The notes: a model not told the origin generated them from the letters alone. DNA of 64,000 nucleotides from Candidatus Thiodiazotropha endolucinida (GCF_001715975.1 NZ_MARB01000009.1:62001-126000), one strand, 5' to 3'. Positions 34,098 to 44,827 are shown, numbered from the stretch's first letter. Numbers and translations are program-made.

Positions 34098-36337
34098 AGC
34101 TCGAATCGGTCAAGGTCGTCTATTGGTACAGCCTGGTATCCGCAGTTGCAGCGGGGGCGGTCCTGTTTGCCTACCTGGGTGTAATAGCCGCACTTCTGGG
34201 TGCGACAATGACCGTGGCCGTTACCCATTTCATACTGGTGCTCGTGGGCCGCAGCGATGAGCAGTCCAATCCCTATCTGAAGGTCTCGGAACAGATCGCA
34301 GCCATGGGCATTATTCTCTTCCTGCCCCTGATGGTCGTCTACGGCCCTCTACCGGCGCTTTTAGTCTTCATAGGATTCGCCCACCTTGCACTGCTGTTTC
34401 AGACCCATGACTATCGCCGACTCTATATGGGGCTGGCGGCGGGTTTCACCGCGCTGATCGCCGGTGCGGTCGAATCGAAATCGGGCCTTTATCTACTATT
34501 TTTTCTCGCCTATTCAGTAACCATCAGCATCACCCTAGGCTATGCCTATATCGAACCGCTGAGTCGCAACCGTTCTCAATGGAATCCGTTCGACCAGTTG
34601 CGCGCCGCTTTCCTGTTGATTGGCTTGGCCCTGATCATCTATCTGATCGTGCCCCAGTTTCCCGCGGGCAACCTGGGCGCCATCCCCGGATCCGACCACT
34701 TCTATGAAAATCCCGAGTGGGAACAGGAAGCGGAACAGGCGAATGGCCGAGGTGATGGAAGAGATCCTGCGGGATCACTTCTCCATGAATTGGTAGAGAG
34801 GTTTGATACGGAAGGGTCACGCAGAAACTCCGACCGTTCAACCGGCGGTGAATCCACATCGTCATCCTTCCGCTATCGTGGTTTCGATTACGAGATGGAG
34901 ATCGATAATCCCGATGATCAGGGCGACCGCTTCAGCAATGACATCGTGGCGCATGTCCGGGCGGATCGTCCTCTCTACCTGCGTGCGCGTATCTTTGACC
35001 GTTTCGATGGCCTGCGCTGGTACAGTTCCGCACAGCGCTTAAGCAAACTTCAACTCTCCCGCGGGGAGATCGAATTACAACCTGCACCGGACAGGGCATC
35101 ACAAAGTGTGACTGAAAATTATGAGGTCTTTATCGAGCGAGACCTGGGTGACTATATCCCGGCAGCCGCGGTACCCGTCAAGGTCAACTTCCCCGCAACA
35201 GTCATCGCCTTGGATGCATTCGGTCAGCTCCACTCCCCAGGAGCATTGCAAAGGGGTACGGCCTATTCAGTTACATCGCTGCGTACTGTCCACAGAGGCC
35301 GCACTTTCGCCGAAACCGATTACGTTGAACTGCCCAATTTCAGGCAGTTGCCGGAGGACATCGATCCCCGCATTTCCCAGTTGGCCAACCAGGTCGCTGA
35401 GCCATACGACAGCCAGTTTGCAAAGGCCATAGCCCTGGAACAGCATCTGCGTAGAAACTATGCCTACGACTTCGATTCGATATTCAAATCACAACAGCAT
35501 ACACCATTATGTCAGTTCCTGTTTGAAACCAAGAAAGGGCATTGCGAGTACTTTGCCAGTGCACTGGCCATCATGTTGCGCACCCAGGGCATACCCTCAC
35601 GCCTGGTCACCGGCTTCTCCGCAACGAATCAAAACCCGATGACCGGTTATTACGACATCTATGCATTGGATGGTCATGCCTGGGTTGAAGCCTATGTTGA
35701 TAATGTCGGTTGGCTGGAATTGGAACCCACTGCCTACTACGACGGCCCTTCGGTTGAGAATGAAACCCTCTCCGCCGAACAGATCAACGACTATGTGGAG
35801 CGTCAGTTACGGCTGCAGGAAGCGATGGGTGAGACCGATTACACCTTTGAAATGGTGCTGAGTGCAAGCTGGCAGGCAGCCTATCTTCTCGTTACCTGGC
35901 TAGGCGCTTACCTTAAACTCTTCTTTATCAATACCTGGCCATTGCTTAGTGGGCTCGGTGCAATCCTGTTGTGCCTGTGGATTGCATGGCCATACATCCA
36001 TCCCAGATGGCGGGCATTCAAAATCAAGCGCAGGCTCAGTGCGGTTCAGGCAACCACATCTGATGAGGTTATCACTCATCACCTGCAGGCGATCGATGAC
36101 CTGTTGCACAATGCCGGATATCGCAGGCCTGCGGGATTGACCATAGAGAAAATGCTCGACAGGCTGGCCGCACTGGATATCCCTATGCACGCCAAAAATA
36201 TCTCGCGCGAGTTCAATCATATCCACTATTCGGATAAACCGGTCAAAGTGACTCTATCTCACTATCGCAGTATTTTTGAAACGCTTTACTCGCTCGGCCA
36301 TACGGAACTGAAACAGCGTGTTCACAATCTACAATAG
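34094..36337 (+). CDS. TgpA-like transglutaminase membrane protein (DUF3488/DUF4129)
   Basis: The 747-residue protein starts GTG, overlapping DUF58 by 4 bases. Six or more transmembrane segments occupy about 1-190. A periplasmic transglutaminase-like domain follows, with Cys in KKGHCEYFASAL, His in DGHAWVEAY and Asp/Glu in LELEPT, the full triad. Another transmembrane segment (about 610-640) precedes a DUF4129 tail. The family includes the essential TgpA of Pseudomonas. The substrate is unknown. Confidence 0.9.
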   Translation: MKLESVKVVYWYSLVSAVAAGAVLFAYLGVIAALLGATMTVAVTHFILVLVGRSDEQSNPYLKVSEQIAAMGIILFLPLMVVYGPLPALLVFIGFAHLALLFQTHDYRRLYMGLAAGFTALIAGAVESKSGLYLLFFLAYSVTISITLGYAYIEPLSRNRSQWNPFDQLRAAFLLIGLALIIYLIVPQFPAGNLGAIPGSDHFYENPEWEQEAEQANGRGDGRDPAGSLLHELVERFDTEGSRRNSDRSTGGESTSSSFRYRGFDYEMEIDNPDDQGDRFSNDIVAHVRADRPLYLRARIFDRFDGLRWYSSAQRLSKLQLSRGEIELQPAPDRASQSVTENYEVFIERDLGDYIPAAAVPVKVNFPATVIALDAFGQLHSPGALQRGTAYSVTSLRTVHRGRTFAETDYVELPNFRQLPEDIDPRISQLANQVAEPYDSQFAKAIALEQHLRRNYAYDFDSIFKSQQHTPLCQFLFETKKGHCEYFASALAIMLRTQGIPSRLVTGFSATNQNPMTGYYDIYALDGHAWVEAYVDNVGWLELEPTAYYDGPSVENETLSAEQINDYVERQLRLQEAMGETDYTFEMVLSASWQAAYLLVTWLGAYLKLFFINTWPLLSGLGAILLCLWIAWPYIHPRWRAFKIKRRLSAVQATTSDEVITHHLQAIDDLLHNAGYRRPAGLTIEKMLDRLAALDIPMHAKNISREFNHIHYSDKPVKVTLSHYRSIFETLYSLGHTELKQRVHNLQ

Positions 36338-36360
36338 CCATTGCATAAGGGCACTGTTGT

Positions 36361-36658
36361 TAGGGCCTGTTAACACTAATCCAATGCACCCTGTTGTGCC
36401 TGAAAAAGCGCCAATCAAGGCGCACCACAAGGGCACTTCCTTCGGGGCGCGAGGAGAGAGGTTTGGTGATTCCAAATGAGCGACGAGCAACGCCGAGTGG
36501 CGCTTTTTCAGGCACAACCCGAAGGGCTGGGGCTGTTTTCGCCCCCAGCGGCGTTATCATTCGCTCATGTAGAATAACTACACTACGCTCATTCTGCCTT
36601 GCTGGGCACAAAAACAGCCCCAGCAGGGCGTATTGGATTAGTGTTAACAGGCCCTAGG
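36361..36658. repeat. MITE-like palindromic element with terminal inverted repeats
   Basis: Ends of about 25 bases (36361-36385 TAGGGCCTGTTAACACTAAT, continuing CCAAT; and its reverse complement at about 36631-36655) bound a 298-base non-coding element. Inside are a perfect 20-bp inverted repeat (36394-36413 with 36498-36517) and a perfect 14-bp one (36527-36540 with 36611-36624). No transposase is encoded. Solitary ends occur at 23858, 36658 and 53097, so it belongs to a dispersed family presumably moved in trans. Confidence 0.75.
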
Positions 36659-36687
36659 ACCGTTAACACTAATCCAATTGGCCCTAA
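36658..36687. repeat. Additional MITE end beside the full element
   Basis: GACCGTTAACACTAATCCAA followed by TTGGCCCTAAG is another variant of the left end, directly abutting the full copy. It overlaps the last codons of the GGDEF/EAL gene (stop 36684-36686). Confidence 0.65.
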
Positions 36688-39659
36688 GTTGAATTCTGCA
36701 GTAATTTATAAAATTCCGCTGCGGGAACAGGTCTGGAGAAGAAGTAGCCCTGATAGTAGTCACATCCCAGATGCCGCAGTTTGGCCAGCTGCAATGCAGT
36801 CTCAACTCCCTCTGCCGTCACATGCATATTCAGATTGCGCGCCATGGCGTGAATGGTCGATACAATCTCCTCACTCTCCTCTTCGTTCTGCATTTTGTTG
36901 ATGAAGCTGCGATCGATCTTCAACTTGTCAATGGGAAAGCGGGTCAAATAGGCCAGGGATGAATAGCCGGTACCGAAATCATCGATTGCCATCGTCACTC
37001 CCATTTCACTGAGCTGCCCTATTTTCTTAATCGATTGTTCCGTATCGTGCATCAACAAGGTCTCGGTGAGTTCAAGTTCAAGCCTCTCACCCGAAATCTT
37101 GAAATTACTCAGATTGTCAGCGATTTCTCTGACCAGTCCAACATTGCGGAATTGGTGGGGCGAGAGGTTCACAGCCACCTTGAAGGGGTACGTATCCGGC
37201 AGTTCCCAGGAGACAAGGTCTTCACAGACCTGGCGCAGTATGACTGATGCGATCTGGTCGATCTGTCCCGATTCCTCCGCGATCGGAATGAATATTCCGG
37301 GCATGATTGGCTCACCACCTTTACTGTTCCACCTGGCCAATGCCTCCGCACCCGCTATTTTTCCATCACTGACACGGACAATGGGTTGATAATAGGGAAT
37401 GATCTCATTGGATTGCAGCGCGTTGTGCAATTCGGATTCCATACGCAACCGCAGCTTGGCTTTCTGAGTCAGTTTGGGCGTATAGAACTTAAAGCTGTTT
37501 CGCCCGGACTCCTTTGCCAGATACATCGCGGCATCGGCATTCTTGATCAGGTCTGTGGCTGTCTCACCATTTTGTGGATAGATACTGATGCCGACGCTGC
37601 CGCCCACGGAGAAATCGTGACCCTCAATGTGAACAGGTTCCTTAATCTCATCCAAAACCGACTGCGCAATATCGGCAATTACCGACTCCGTCACTACATC
37701 CTCGATGAGAACGACAAACTCATCGCCACCGATGCGTGCAATGGTATCCCCTCCGCGCAGCCTTTTTGTAAAACGTTCCGCGAGCAGCCGCAGCAACTTA
37801 TCCCCGGCAGGATGCCCGAGACTGTCATTCACGACCTTGAAATTATCCAGATCGAGAAACAGCAGCGCGACCTCATTGCCATTGCGACGCGCCCGCTGCA
37901 ACGCATGATCAATCCTGGAAAAGAGCAGGATCCGGTTTGGCAGTCCCGTCAGCGGATCATAGTGCGCCAAGTGTTCGAGTTGCTGTTCCGACTTTTTCAA
38001 GGCGGAGATATCCGAAAATACGGCAACATAATGTGTCGTCACACCGTCGTCATCCTGGATGGCACTGATATTGAGCCACTCCGGATAGACCTCTCCACTC
38101 TTGCGACGATTCCAGACCTCTCCCTGCCAGTTCCCCGAAGTAGTCAGCTGGTCCCACATATTGCGATAAAAATTCTCATCATGCCTGCCGGATTTCAGCA
38201 CACTCGGATTGCGTCCCAGTACCTCGCTCTCCTGATAGCCGGTTATTTCACTGAAGGCGCGATTGACTGCAATGATGTGGGGACCGGTGTCGGTTATCGT
38301 TACAGCCTCCTGGGTGCTTTCGAGCACGGCGGCGGCCTGTTTCAGTTTTTCATCATTGCGTTTTTTCTCTATCAGTCTCCACAGATCGCTTACCAGCATG
38401 GTGATTTGCTGCACGTCGAGATCGGTGTAAGGCTCTTTCTTGTTGCCGACGCCGATCACCAATCTCACTTTGTCGTCATCGATGACCGGTACGGAGAGAT
38501 GGCGCACCAGATGGATATGTCCCTCCGGATAACCTTTACGGTTGTCCATAGATTGATAATCATTGTGAATTTGCGGTTTGCGCTGTCGTACGCAATCCGC
38601 CCAGATACCGGCCTTACTCAATGGATAGTGAGAGTCGAACGCGGCATTGCAGTGCAACAGTGTCTGCCTCGACCAGGTCACCAGTTCAATCGTCTCCTGG
38701 TCATCATTGACGAAGTGGAGATAACCCATACTGCTTTGCGTCAGCTGGGACACATGCTCCAAAGCAGTCTGGATAATCTCCTTTTCACTCACGCTCGGCG
38801 CCCGTTTAGTAAGTTCAAGCGAGGCCTCGAGTCGCTGCTGAATCAGTGCGCTGGCGGCTTCCGCCTGCTTGCGGCGATTGATATCGATATGCACGCCGAG
38901 AATGCGGACAACAGTATTCTCGGCATTCATCACGGCAGAGCCTCTCGCCATCAGCCATATATAATCGCCATTCTTGTGCCTGAGCCGGAACTCCTCCCTC
39001 CAGATGGGTTCAGGTGAAGCCAGATACTGTTCAAGATGCTCCAGAACCCGCGACTGATCGCCGGGATGCAGGTGATCTTTCCAGGTGTCTAAATGGTTCT
39101 CCAATTCATGATCCTGGTATCCCAGCTGCATTTTCCAGCGGGGGGATAGATAGAGTCTGTTGTGCTCAAGATCCCAGTCCCAAACCCCATCCAGGCTCGA
39201 TTCCGTCAAGAGCCTGTAACGCTCCTCACTGGCCTTCAGTGCAGATTCGGCTTTAACTTCATTGGTCACATCTTCATATACCGCAGTGACATAGCCACAG
39301 GGCAGTCTATAGACATGATTCAAGCGCCAGCCACGAATGCGCTCGTCGTGATACTCGGTGGGACCGAAGGATTCACTGGCGCCACTCTTCATGACCCGTC
39401 GCATGACATCCAGCAAGCCGAACTCCTCCACCCCTGGAAACACTTCTGTCAAACGACGACCGAGGAGCTCTTCGCGTTTCACCTTATCCGTTTTTTCTAC
39501 CGCGGGATTGATGTCGACAAAGATGAAGTCACTGCCATCCTCGATGGGTTGGTAGACCGCCACACCGAAATCGAGCTGTTGAAACAACTCATGGGGATAC
39601 TCATGACACTGATAATGCCGTAGCTCATGAGAATGATCGGCATTCTTGTTTCGAGTCAC
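36684..39659 (-). CDS. PAS/GAF sensor diguanylate cyclase-phosphodiesterase
   Basis: The 991-residue protein starts at GTG 39657-39659; no ATG is near. Domain order: PAS (about 25-135), PAS/PAC (about 145-265), GAF (about 280-435), PAS/PAC (about 445-560), GGDEF (about 570-730; intact GGDEF in RIGGDEFVVL, with the inhibitory RGGD site five residues earlier) and EAL (about 740-990; EALARW, and DDFGTGYSSLAYL with the metal-binding DD). Both catalytic domains look intact, so it may make and break c-di-GMP. No transmembrane segment is seen, implying a cytoplasmic sensor. It is monocistronic. Confidence 0.93.
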   Translation of the reverse strand: MTRNKNADHSHELRHYQCHEYPHELFQQLDFGVAVYQPIEDGSDFIFVDINPAVEKTDKVKREELLGRRLTEVFPGVEEFGLLDVMRRVMKSGASESFGPTEYHDERIRGWRLNHVYRLPCGYVTAVYEDVTNEVKAESALKASEERYRLLTESSLDGVWDWDLEHNRLYLSPRWKMQLGYQDHELENHLDTWKDHLHPGDQSRVLEHLEQYLASPEPIWREEFRLRHKNGDYIWLMARGSAVMNAENTVVRILGVHIDINRRKQAEAASALIQQRLEASLELTKRAPSVSEKEIIQTALEHVSQLTQSSMGYLHFVNDDQETIELVTWSRQTLLHCNAAFDSHYPLSKAGIWADCVRQRKPQIHNDYQSMDNRKGYPEGHIHLVRHLSVPVIDDDKVRLVIGVGNKKEPYTDLDVQQITMLVSDLWRLIEKKRNDEKLKQAAAVLESTQEAVTITDTGPHIIAVNRAFSEITGYQESEVLGRNPSVLKSGRHDENFYRNMWDQLTTSGNWQGEVWNRRKSGEVYPEWLNISAIQDDDGVTTHYVAVFSDISALKKSEQQLEHLAHYDPLTGLPNRILLFSRIDHALQRARRNGNEVALLFLDLDNFKVVNDSLGHPAGDKLLRLLAERFTKRLRGGDTIARIGGDEFVVLIEDVVTESVIADIAQSVLDEIKEPVHIEGHDFSVGGSVGISIYPQNGETATDLIKNADAAMYLAKESGRNSFKFYTPKLTQKAKLRLRMESELHNALQSNEIIPYYQPIVRVSDGKIAGAEALARWNSKGGEPIMPGIFIPIAEESGQIDQIASVILRQVCEDLVSWELPDTYPFKVAVNLSPHQFRNVGLVREIADNLSNFKISGERLELELTETLLMHDTEQSIKKIGQLSEMGVTMAIDDFGTGYSSLAYLTRFPIDKLKIDRSFINKMQNEEESEEIVSTIHAMARNLNMHVTAEGVETALQLAKLRHLGCDYYQGYFFSRPVPAAEFYKLLQNST

Positions 39660-39945
39660 AGTACTGGCCCTGGCAAGGATTTTATTTCTTATGGTGTAAG
39701 GACACCTGATCTTCCCGCCCTAATTGTTAACTATGAGAACCTGCTCTATGCATATACCCGCAGGATGACATCGGCTTGATATATCAATCATGTTATTCAT
39801 AACTGCATCAGTATTAGGTTAGCAAAGGCAGCAACGTCTGGTACCCCTTTGGAATGTGCTGTAATTGAACATGCAGCTGAAGTTATACTTGCCCTTACGA
39901 TTGCCGGAACAACTGTTTTGCGGTAGATAGTATGGGGGGTTCAAC

Positions 39946-41073
39946 ATGCATGGTTGTACATTTCGCTCTCTAGGTCTGGTCCTGATCGCCGCGGCAGTCG
40001 GTGGCTGCGAGAAGCCCCCACCACCCGATATCGAGAACGTGATACGCCCGGTAAAGAGTTTTGTCGTTGAGCAGGCAGGCGCATCCGATGTGCGATCATT
40101 TCCGGCACGGATTGATGCCGGTAGAAAGGCGGAACTGGCATTCAGGGTTGCCGGCAAGGTCACACGACTCTCAGTTAAAGAGGGTGACCGCGTGGAAGCG
40201 GGCCAGTTGATCGCATCCCTCGACATCACCGACTACAAGATTGCCTACAATAACCGCAAGGCGAATTTCGATAAGGCGAAAAAAGACTACGCCCGCGCCA
40301 AGGAGTTGGTTACAAAGGGGCACATCTCAAAGATGGATTATGACCGCCTCGAAGCCGATTTCAAAAGCGCACAATCGGCTTTGGAATCGGCTCAGCAGGA
40401 ACTCAATTACACCAAACTGACCGCCCCGTTCAAAGGGGTCATCGCCAGGCGCCATATCGAAAACTTCGAAGAGGTGCAGGCCAAGCAGGTGGTGCTTGAC
40501 CTGCAGGATATCGCACTACTGGAAGTGAAATTCGATGTCCCGGAAAGTCAGCTTCGCGAACTGCAACCGGACAGGGAGTCGCCGCAGACGAGGCGAAATC
40601 AGATCCCTGTCAATGTCAGCTTCCCCGATCTGCCTGGTAAAAGCTATCCCCTCACCTTTCGTGAAGTCAGCACCAAGGCCGACGCCAAAACCCAGACCTT
40701 CCAGGTGACCTATACCATGGCGCGGACGGACGACGTCACCATTCTGCCGGGCATGACCGCCAACGTGGCTGTCGACCTGAGCGGATTCCTCAACAAGAGC
40801 CAACGGCATCTGGTACCGGCCACTGCGATTGCGGGCGATAGCAACCTCGATCCCAAGGCCTGGGTCATCGATGAGCGGAGTATGACCGTCAAATCCCGCA
40901 AGGTGACCATCGGCCGCCTGTTGGGAAGCCGCATTGAGGTCCTGGAGGGCCTCAAGACGGGTGAACGAATCGTCAGTGCCGGCACCCCCTTTCTGCTTGA
41001 GGATATGAAAGTCAGGCTGCTGCCCGAGCGGGAGCAGGCGGAACCCCGTATACGGCGCCAGAACAGTCAGTGA
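39946..41073 (+). CDS. RND efflux membrane fusion lipoprotein
   Basis: The 375-residue protein has a lipoprotein signal with Cys21 (AVGGC), a biotinyl-lipoyl domain (RVAGKVTRLSVKEGDRVEAGQLIASLD), an alpha-hairpin (about 95-150) and beta-barrel regions. It connects the RND pump to an outer-membrane channel, which is not encoded nearby. GGGGG lies 6 bases before the ATG and the permease follows after 37 bases. The substrate cannot be told. Confidence 0.92.
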   Translation: MHGCTFRSLGLVLIAAAVGGCEKPPPPDIENVIRPVKSFVVEQAGASDVRSFPARIDAGRKAELAFRVAGKVTRLSVKEGDRVEAGQLIASLDITDYKIAYNNRKANFDKAKKDYARAKELVTKGHISKMDYDRLEADFKSAQSALESAQQELNYTKLTAPFKGVIARRHIENFEEVQAKQVVLDLQDIALLEVKFDVPESQLRELQPDRESPQTRRNQIPVNVSFPDLPGKSYPLTFREVSTKADAKTQTFQVTYTMARTDDVTILPGMTANVAVDLSGFLNKSQRHLVPATAIAGDSNLDPKAWVIDERSMTVKSRKVTIGRLLGSRIEVLEGLKTGERIVSAGTPFLLEDMKVRLLPEREQAEPRIRRQNSQ

Positions 41074-41110
41074 TACCTGATCAGGGCACAAGAACAATAA
41101 GGGACATGGG

Positions 41111-44100
41111 ATGAATATCGGCGAATACTCCGTTCGTACACCTGTGATTTCATGGCTGTTGGTCATCATCATGCTTGGCGGTGGGCTATGGGCATTCGAG
41201 CGAATCGGCAAACTGGAAGATCCAGCCTTCACCATCAAGCTGGCGAAGATCATCACTTACTATCCCGGGGCTTCAGCCAAGCAGGTTCAGGATGAAGTGA
41301 CCTACCATGTTGAGGATGCCATTCAGCGCATGGAACAGGTCAAACAGATAAGGATGTCGATCTCCAGACCTGGGGTTTCCGATATTCAGATTGAATTCAA
41401 GGACAAGTACCGGGCCGACGATTTCCCCAACATTTACGATGAGTTGCGGCGCAAGATCGCAGACATGAAAGGCAAACTGCCTCCAGGGGCGCAAAACCCG
41501 ATCGTCATCGACGATTTCGGCGATGTCTTCGGTGTCTACCTGGCGCTGACGGGAGAGGGCTACAGCTGGCGAGACCTGTGGGACTTTGCCGATGCCTTCA
41601 AGCGTCAACTGGTGCTGATCCCCGGGGTTCGCAAAATAAGCATCGGTGGTGCGCAAAAAGAGGTTGTCTATGTGGACATCTCCCGTGCACAAATGGGTGA
41701 ACTGGGAATTTCACCGAACCAGATATCGCAGATCCTTGAATCACAAAATGTGGTCGTCACTGCGGGCAATGCCAGTGTCGGCGATGAGTATCTGCGTATC
41801 GAGCCAACCGGTGAATTCGATTCGGTGAAGGCGATCGGCGATGTAATGATCGGATCCGATGACAAAAAGCTGGTCTATCTCAAGGATATTGCCAAAATAA
41901 CCCGGGCCTATGAGGAGATCCCCAGCCAGATGCACTACGTCAACGGCAAGCCGGCATTGACTCTGGGCATCTCCATGCAGTCTGGTGAGAACGTAGTTGC
42001 GGTGGGAGAGAGACTGCGCCAGCGCGTGATGGAACTCATACCCACCATGCCTATCGGAATGCAGCTGGTCGAGATCTACAATCAACCCGCTGAAGTGGAT
42101 AAGTCGGTGAGCGGCTTTCTTGTCAGTGTCGGCCAGGCCGTTGCCATCGTGATCCTGGTGCTACTGCTGTTTATGGGATTGCGCGTGGGCCTGATCATCG
42201 GCACTGTGCTGCTGATTACAGTGGCCGGCACACTCTTCATCATGTATCTGGATGGGATAGAACTGCAGCGCATCTCACTGGGTGCGCTGGTGATCTCCCT
42301 CGGCATGCTGGTGGACAACGCCATCGTGGTGGCCGAGGGGATGCTGGTCCGGATCCAGGCCGGCATGCAGGCGGCGGATGCGGCGCGGGAGACCGTCGGC
42401 AAGACCATCTGGGCCCTGCTCGGCGGAACCATCATCGGCATCCTTGCCTTCTCAGCCATCGGTCTGTCGCCGGACAGTACGGGAGAGTTCGCGAATTCCC
42501 TGTTCTGGGTGATACTCTACTCACTGCTGCTCTCCTGGGTTACCGCCATCACCACCACGCCTCTGCTCTGTGCACTCCTGCTTAAACCGGCACAACCCGG
42601 CGGCGAGCATGCAACAGATCCCTACAGCGGCCCGATCTTCACAATCTTCAGGGGGGTTGTAGACCGGGCCATCCATTTGCGTTGGATCACTGTCGGCGTG
42701 GTGATTACACTCTTTGTCCTCGCTGTAATCGGTTTCGGCAGTGTCAAGCAGGCCTTTTTTCCAGAATCCAACACCCCGCTCTTCTTTGTGGATATCTGGG
42801 AAATCGAAGGGACGGATATCAGAAAGACCAGGGAGGACACACTCCGCGTGGAGGCGTTCATCCGTCAGCAGGAAGGGGTGGTACAGACAACCGCAGCAAT
42901 CGGTGGTCCCCATCAACGCTACACCCTGGTCTATGATCCTCGGGAGGTATCGCCGGCCTACGCCCAGATAATCGTCAAGACCGATACCCTGGAGCAGATC
43001 CCTGAAATCTGGAAAAAAGTCGAACGCTATATGCGGGAACAGCTCCCCTGGACCGATCCGATCATCAAATCGATGCGTATCGGACCCGGCAGGGACAGCA
43101 AGATCGAAGTGCGCTTCCATGGCCCAGATCCGGCAGTCTTGCGTGGACTGTCGCAGCAGGCTCAGGGCATCATGCATGCCGATCCCAGATCGAAGGATGT
43201 GCGGGATGACTGGCGGCAACCGGTCAAGCTGATACGCCCGATCTTCAACGAACAGGTGGGCAGGCAGTTAGGCATAACCCGGGAACACCTGGCCACTGCC
43301 CTGCAGTATGCCTATGACGGCACCCCCGTCGGTCGCTACCGTGACGGCATTCGCATTCTGCCCATATTGATGCGCGCGCCGGAAGCGGAACGCGAGGATC
43401 CCGGCAACCTGCAGGACATCACCATCTGGAGCCCGGCCCTGAACCAGTCGGTTGCCGCCGCTCAGGTGGTCAGCGGTTACGAAACCCTTTTTGAAAATAC
43501 GATCGTACGCTCCCGTGACCGCATCCAGACCATCATCGCCTCATGCAACTCGATAGAGGAGTTGGCCACACCCCTGTTCAATCAATTGAAACCGCAGATC
43601 GAGGCAATGCAACTACCGCCGGGCTACAGCCTGTCATGGGGCGGTGAGCACGAGGATTCGAGCAAGGCCCAGGGAGGGCTGATGCGTGCACTGCCGATAG
43701 GGTTCCTGCTGATGATACTGGTCACCATCCTGTTGTTCGGCAAGGTACGGCAACCCCTGTTGATCTGGCTTACGGTGCCCTTGGCGGTGGTCGGCATTAC
43801 CGCCGGGCTGCTGCTGTTCAACGGCGCCTTCGATTTCATGTCCCTGCTTGGGGCGCTCTCATTGATCGGACTGCTGATCAAGAACGCCATTGTCCTGATC
43901 GACGAAATCGATCAGCAGAACTCGCAGGGGAAAACGCCCTACAGTGCGATTCTCGATTCAACCGTCAGCCGCCTGCGGCCGGTCGTGCTCGCCGCAGCCA
44001 CCACCATACTGGGACTGATTCCCCTGTTACAGGATGTCTTTTTCGTGAACATGTCGCTGACCATCATGGCGGGACTGGGATTCGCCACCCTGCTGACGCT

Positions 44101-44158
44101 GCTGTTCGTGCCGACCCTGTATGCGATTCTTTTCGGTATCAAACCACCGTCGGTATAA
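41111..44158 (+). CDS. RND efflux permease
   Basis: The 1015-residue protein has the 12-helix RND layout with two large periplasmic loops. The proton-relay aspartate is in SLGMLVDNAIVVAEG, and the second-half motif LLIKNAIVLIDEID is conserved. The start MNIGEYSVRTPVISWLLV is typical of the subgroup of AcrB-like pumps with cytosolic N-terminus EYSVRTPV. It works with the lipoprotein upstream. A TolC partner must be elsewhere. Confidence 0.95.
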   Translation: MNIGEYSVRTPVISWLLVIIMLGGGLWAFERIGKLEDPAFTIKLAKIITYYPGASAKQVQDEVTYHVEDAIQRMEQVKQIRMSISRPGVSDIQIEFKDKYRADDFPNIYDELRRKIADMKGKLPPGAQNPIVIDDFGDVFGVYLALTGEGYSWRDLWDFADAFKRQLVLIPGVRKISIGGAQKEVVYVDISRAQMGELGISPNQISQILESQNVVVTAGNASVGDEYLRIEPTGEFDSVKAIGDVMIGSDDKKLVYLKDIAKITRAYEEIPSQMHYVNGKPALTLGISMQSGENVVAVGERLRQRVMELIPTMPIGMQLVEIYNQPAEVDKSVSGFLVSVGQAVAIVILVLLLFMGLRVGLIIGTVLLITVAGTLFIMYLDGIELQRISLGALVISLGMLVDNAIVVAEGMLVRIQAGMQAADAARETVGKTIWALLGGTIIGILAFSAIGLSPDSTGEFANSLFWVILYSLLLSWVTAITTTPLLCALLLKPAQPGGEHATDPYSGPIFTIFRGVVDRAIHLRWITVGVVITLFVLAVIGFGSVKQAFFPESNTPLFFVDIWEIEGTDIRKTREDTLRVEAFIRQQEGVVQTTAAIGGPHQRYTLVYDPREVSPAYAQIIVKTDTLEQIPEIWKKVERYMREQLPWTDPIIKSMRIGPGRDSKIEVRFHGPDPAVLRGLSQQAQGIMHADPRSKDVRDDWRQPVKLIRPIFNEQVGRQLGITREHLATALQYAYDGTPVGRYRDGIRILPILMRAPEAEREDPGNLQDITIWSPALNQSVAAAQVVSGYETLFENTIVRSRDRIQTIIASCNSIEELATPLFNQLKPQIEAMQLPPGYSLSWGGEHEDSSKAQGGLMRALPIGFLLMILVTILLFGKVRQPLLIWLTVPLAVVGITAGLLLFNGAFDFMSLLGALSLIGLLIKNAIVLIDEIDQQNSQGKTPYSAILDSTVSRLRPVVLAAATTILGLIPLLQDVFFVNMSLTIMAGLGFATLLTLLFVPTLYAILFGIKPPSV

Positions 44159-44176
44159 GGCAGCCTGGTTTTTAGC

Positions 44177-44827
44177 TCACAAGCGGTGCATAAATCGATG
44201 TGGACGCGGCAAGTAGTGGTTTTCATGATTCAGTGAGAGCAGCACATGGCGTGCTCTGCCGACAATCTCTTGTCTCGGCACGAACCCGATCACCCTCGAA
44301 TCCGCGCTGTTGTCCCGGTTGTCACCCAACACCAGATAGTGACCGTCCGGCACTTTGACAGGTGGAAAACCGGACAGCCCGCTCTCTTGATCCAGCCACC
44401 TTACCCAGTGCTCAACACCATAAAGATTCTCGATTCTGTCCTGCCAGGCCGCAGCTGTTTCAGCATCACTGTAGCCAATCTGCCGACCATTGATCCAGAG
44501 ACGGTTGTCATGCATGGCAATCCAGTCACCAGGCAAGCCGACTACACGTTTGACCATACGTTTATCGGCAGCCTCCGAATCGAAAATGACGATCTCCCCT
44601 CTCGCAGGATCACCACGTTTGAGCAATGAGATATGGGTAAAAGGCAGACGCAGATCGTAGGCCATTTTGTTGACCAGGATACGGTCCCCCTCGAGTATGG
44701 TTGGTTTCATGGATCCGGTCGGGACCACATTCCAGTCTGCAATGACGCTTCTAAACGTCAGCAGTAAAACAACAAAGATAATGAAGGACCTGTTCCCATT
44801 CCAGAGAGAGAGGAGACGTTGCCTCAT
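44177..44827 (-). CDS. lepB: Signal peptidase I
   Basis: The 216-residue protein has one N-terminal transmembrane segment (about 13-30), the catalytic serine in PTGSMKPTI (about 38) and the lysine in KRVVGLPGDWIAM (about 95), followed by the GDNRDNSADSRVIGFVP box. It removes signal peptides. The standard gene neighbour lepA is absent, and it has only one transmembrane helix, so it may be a second, non-housekeeping copy. Confidence 0.88.
   Translation of the reverse strand: MRQRLLSLWNGNRSFIIFVVLLLTFRSVIADWNVVPTGSMKPTILEGDRILVNKMAYDLRLPFTHISLLKRGDPARGEIVIFDSEAADKRMVKRVVGLPGDWIAMHDNRLWINGRQIGYSDAETAAAWQDRIENLYGVEHWVRWLDQESGLSGFPPVKVPDGHYLVLGDNRDNSADSRVIGFVPRQEIVGRARHVLLSLNHENHYLPRPHRFMHRL

Noticed and set aside
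36329-36657. Several frames of 60-90 codons in the repeat at 36361-36658.
   Set aside because: They are near mirror images of each other because of the inverted repeats, with no protein-like content.
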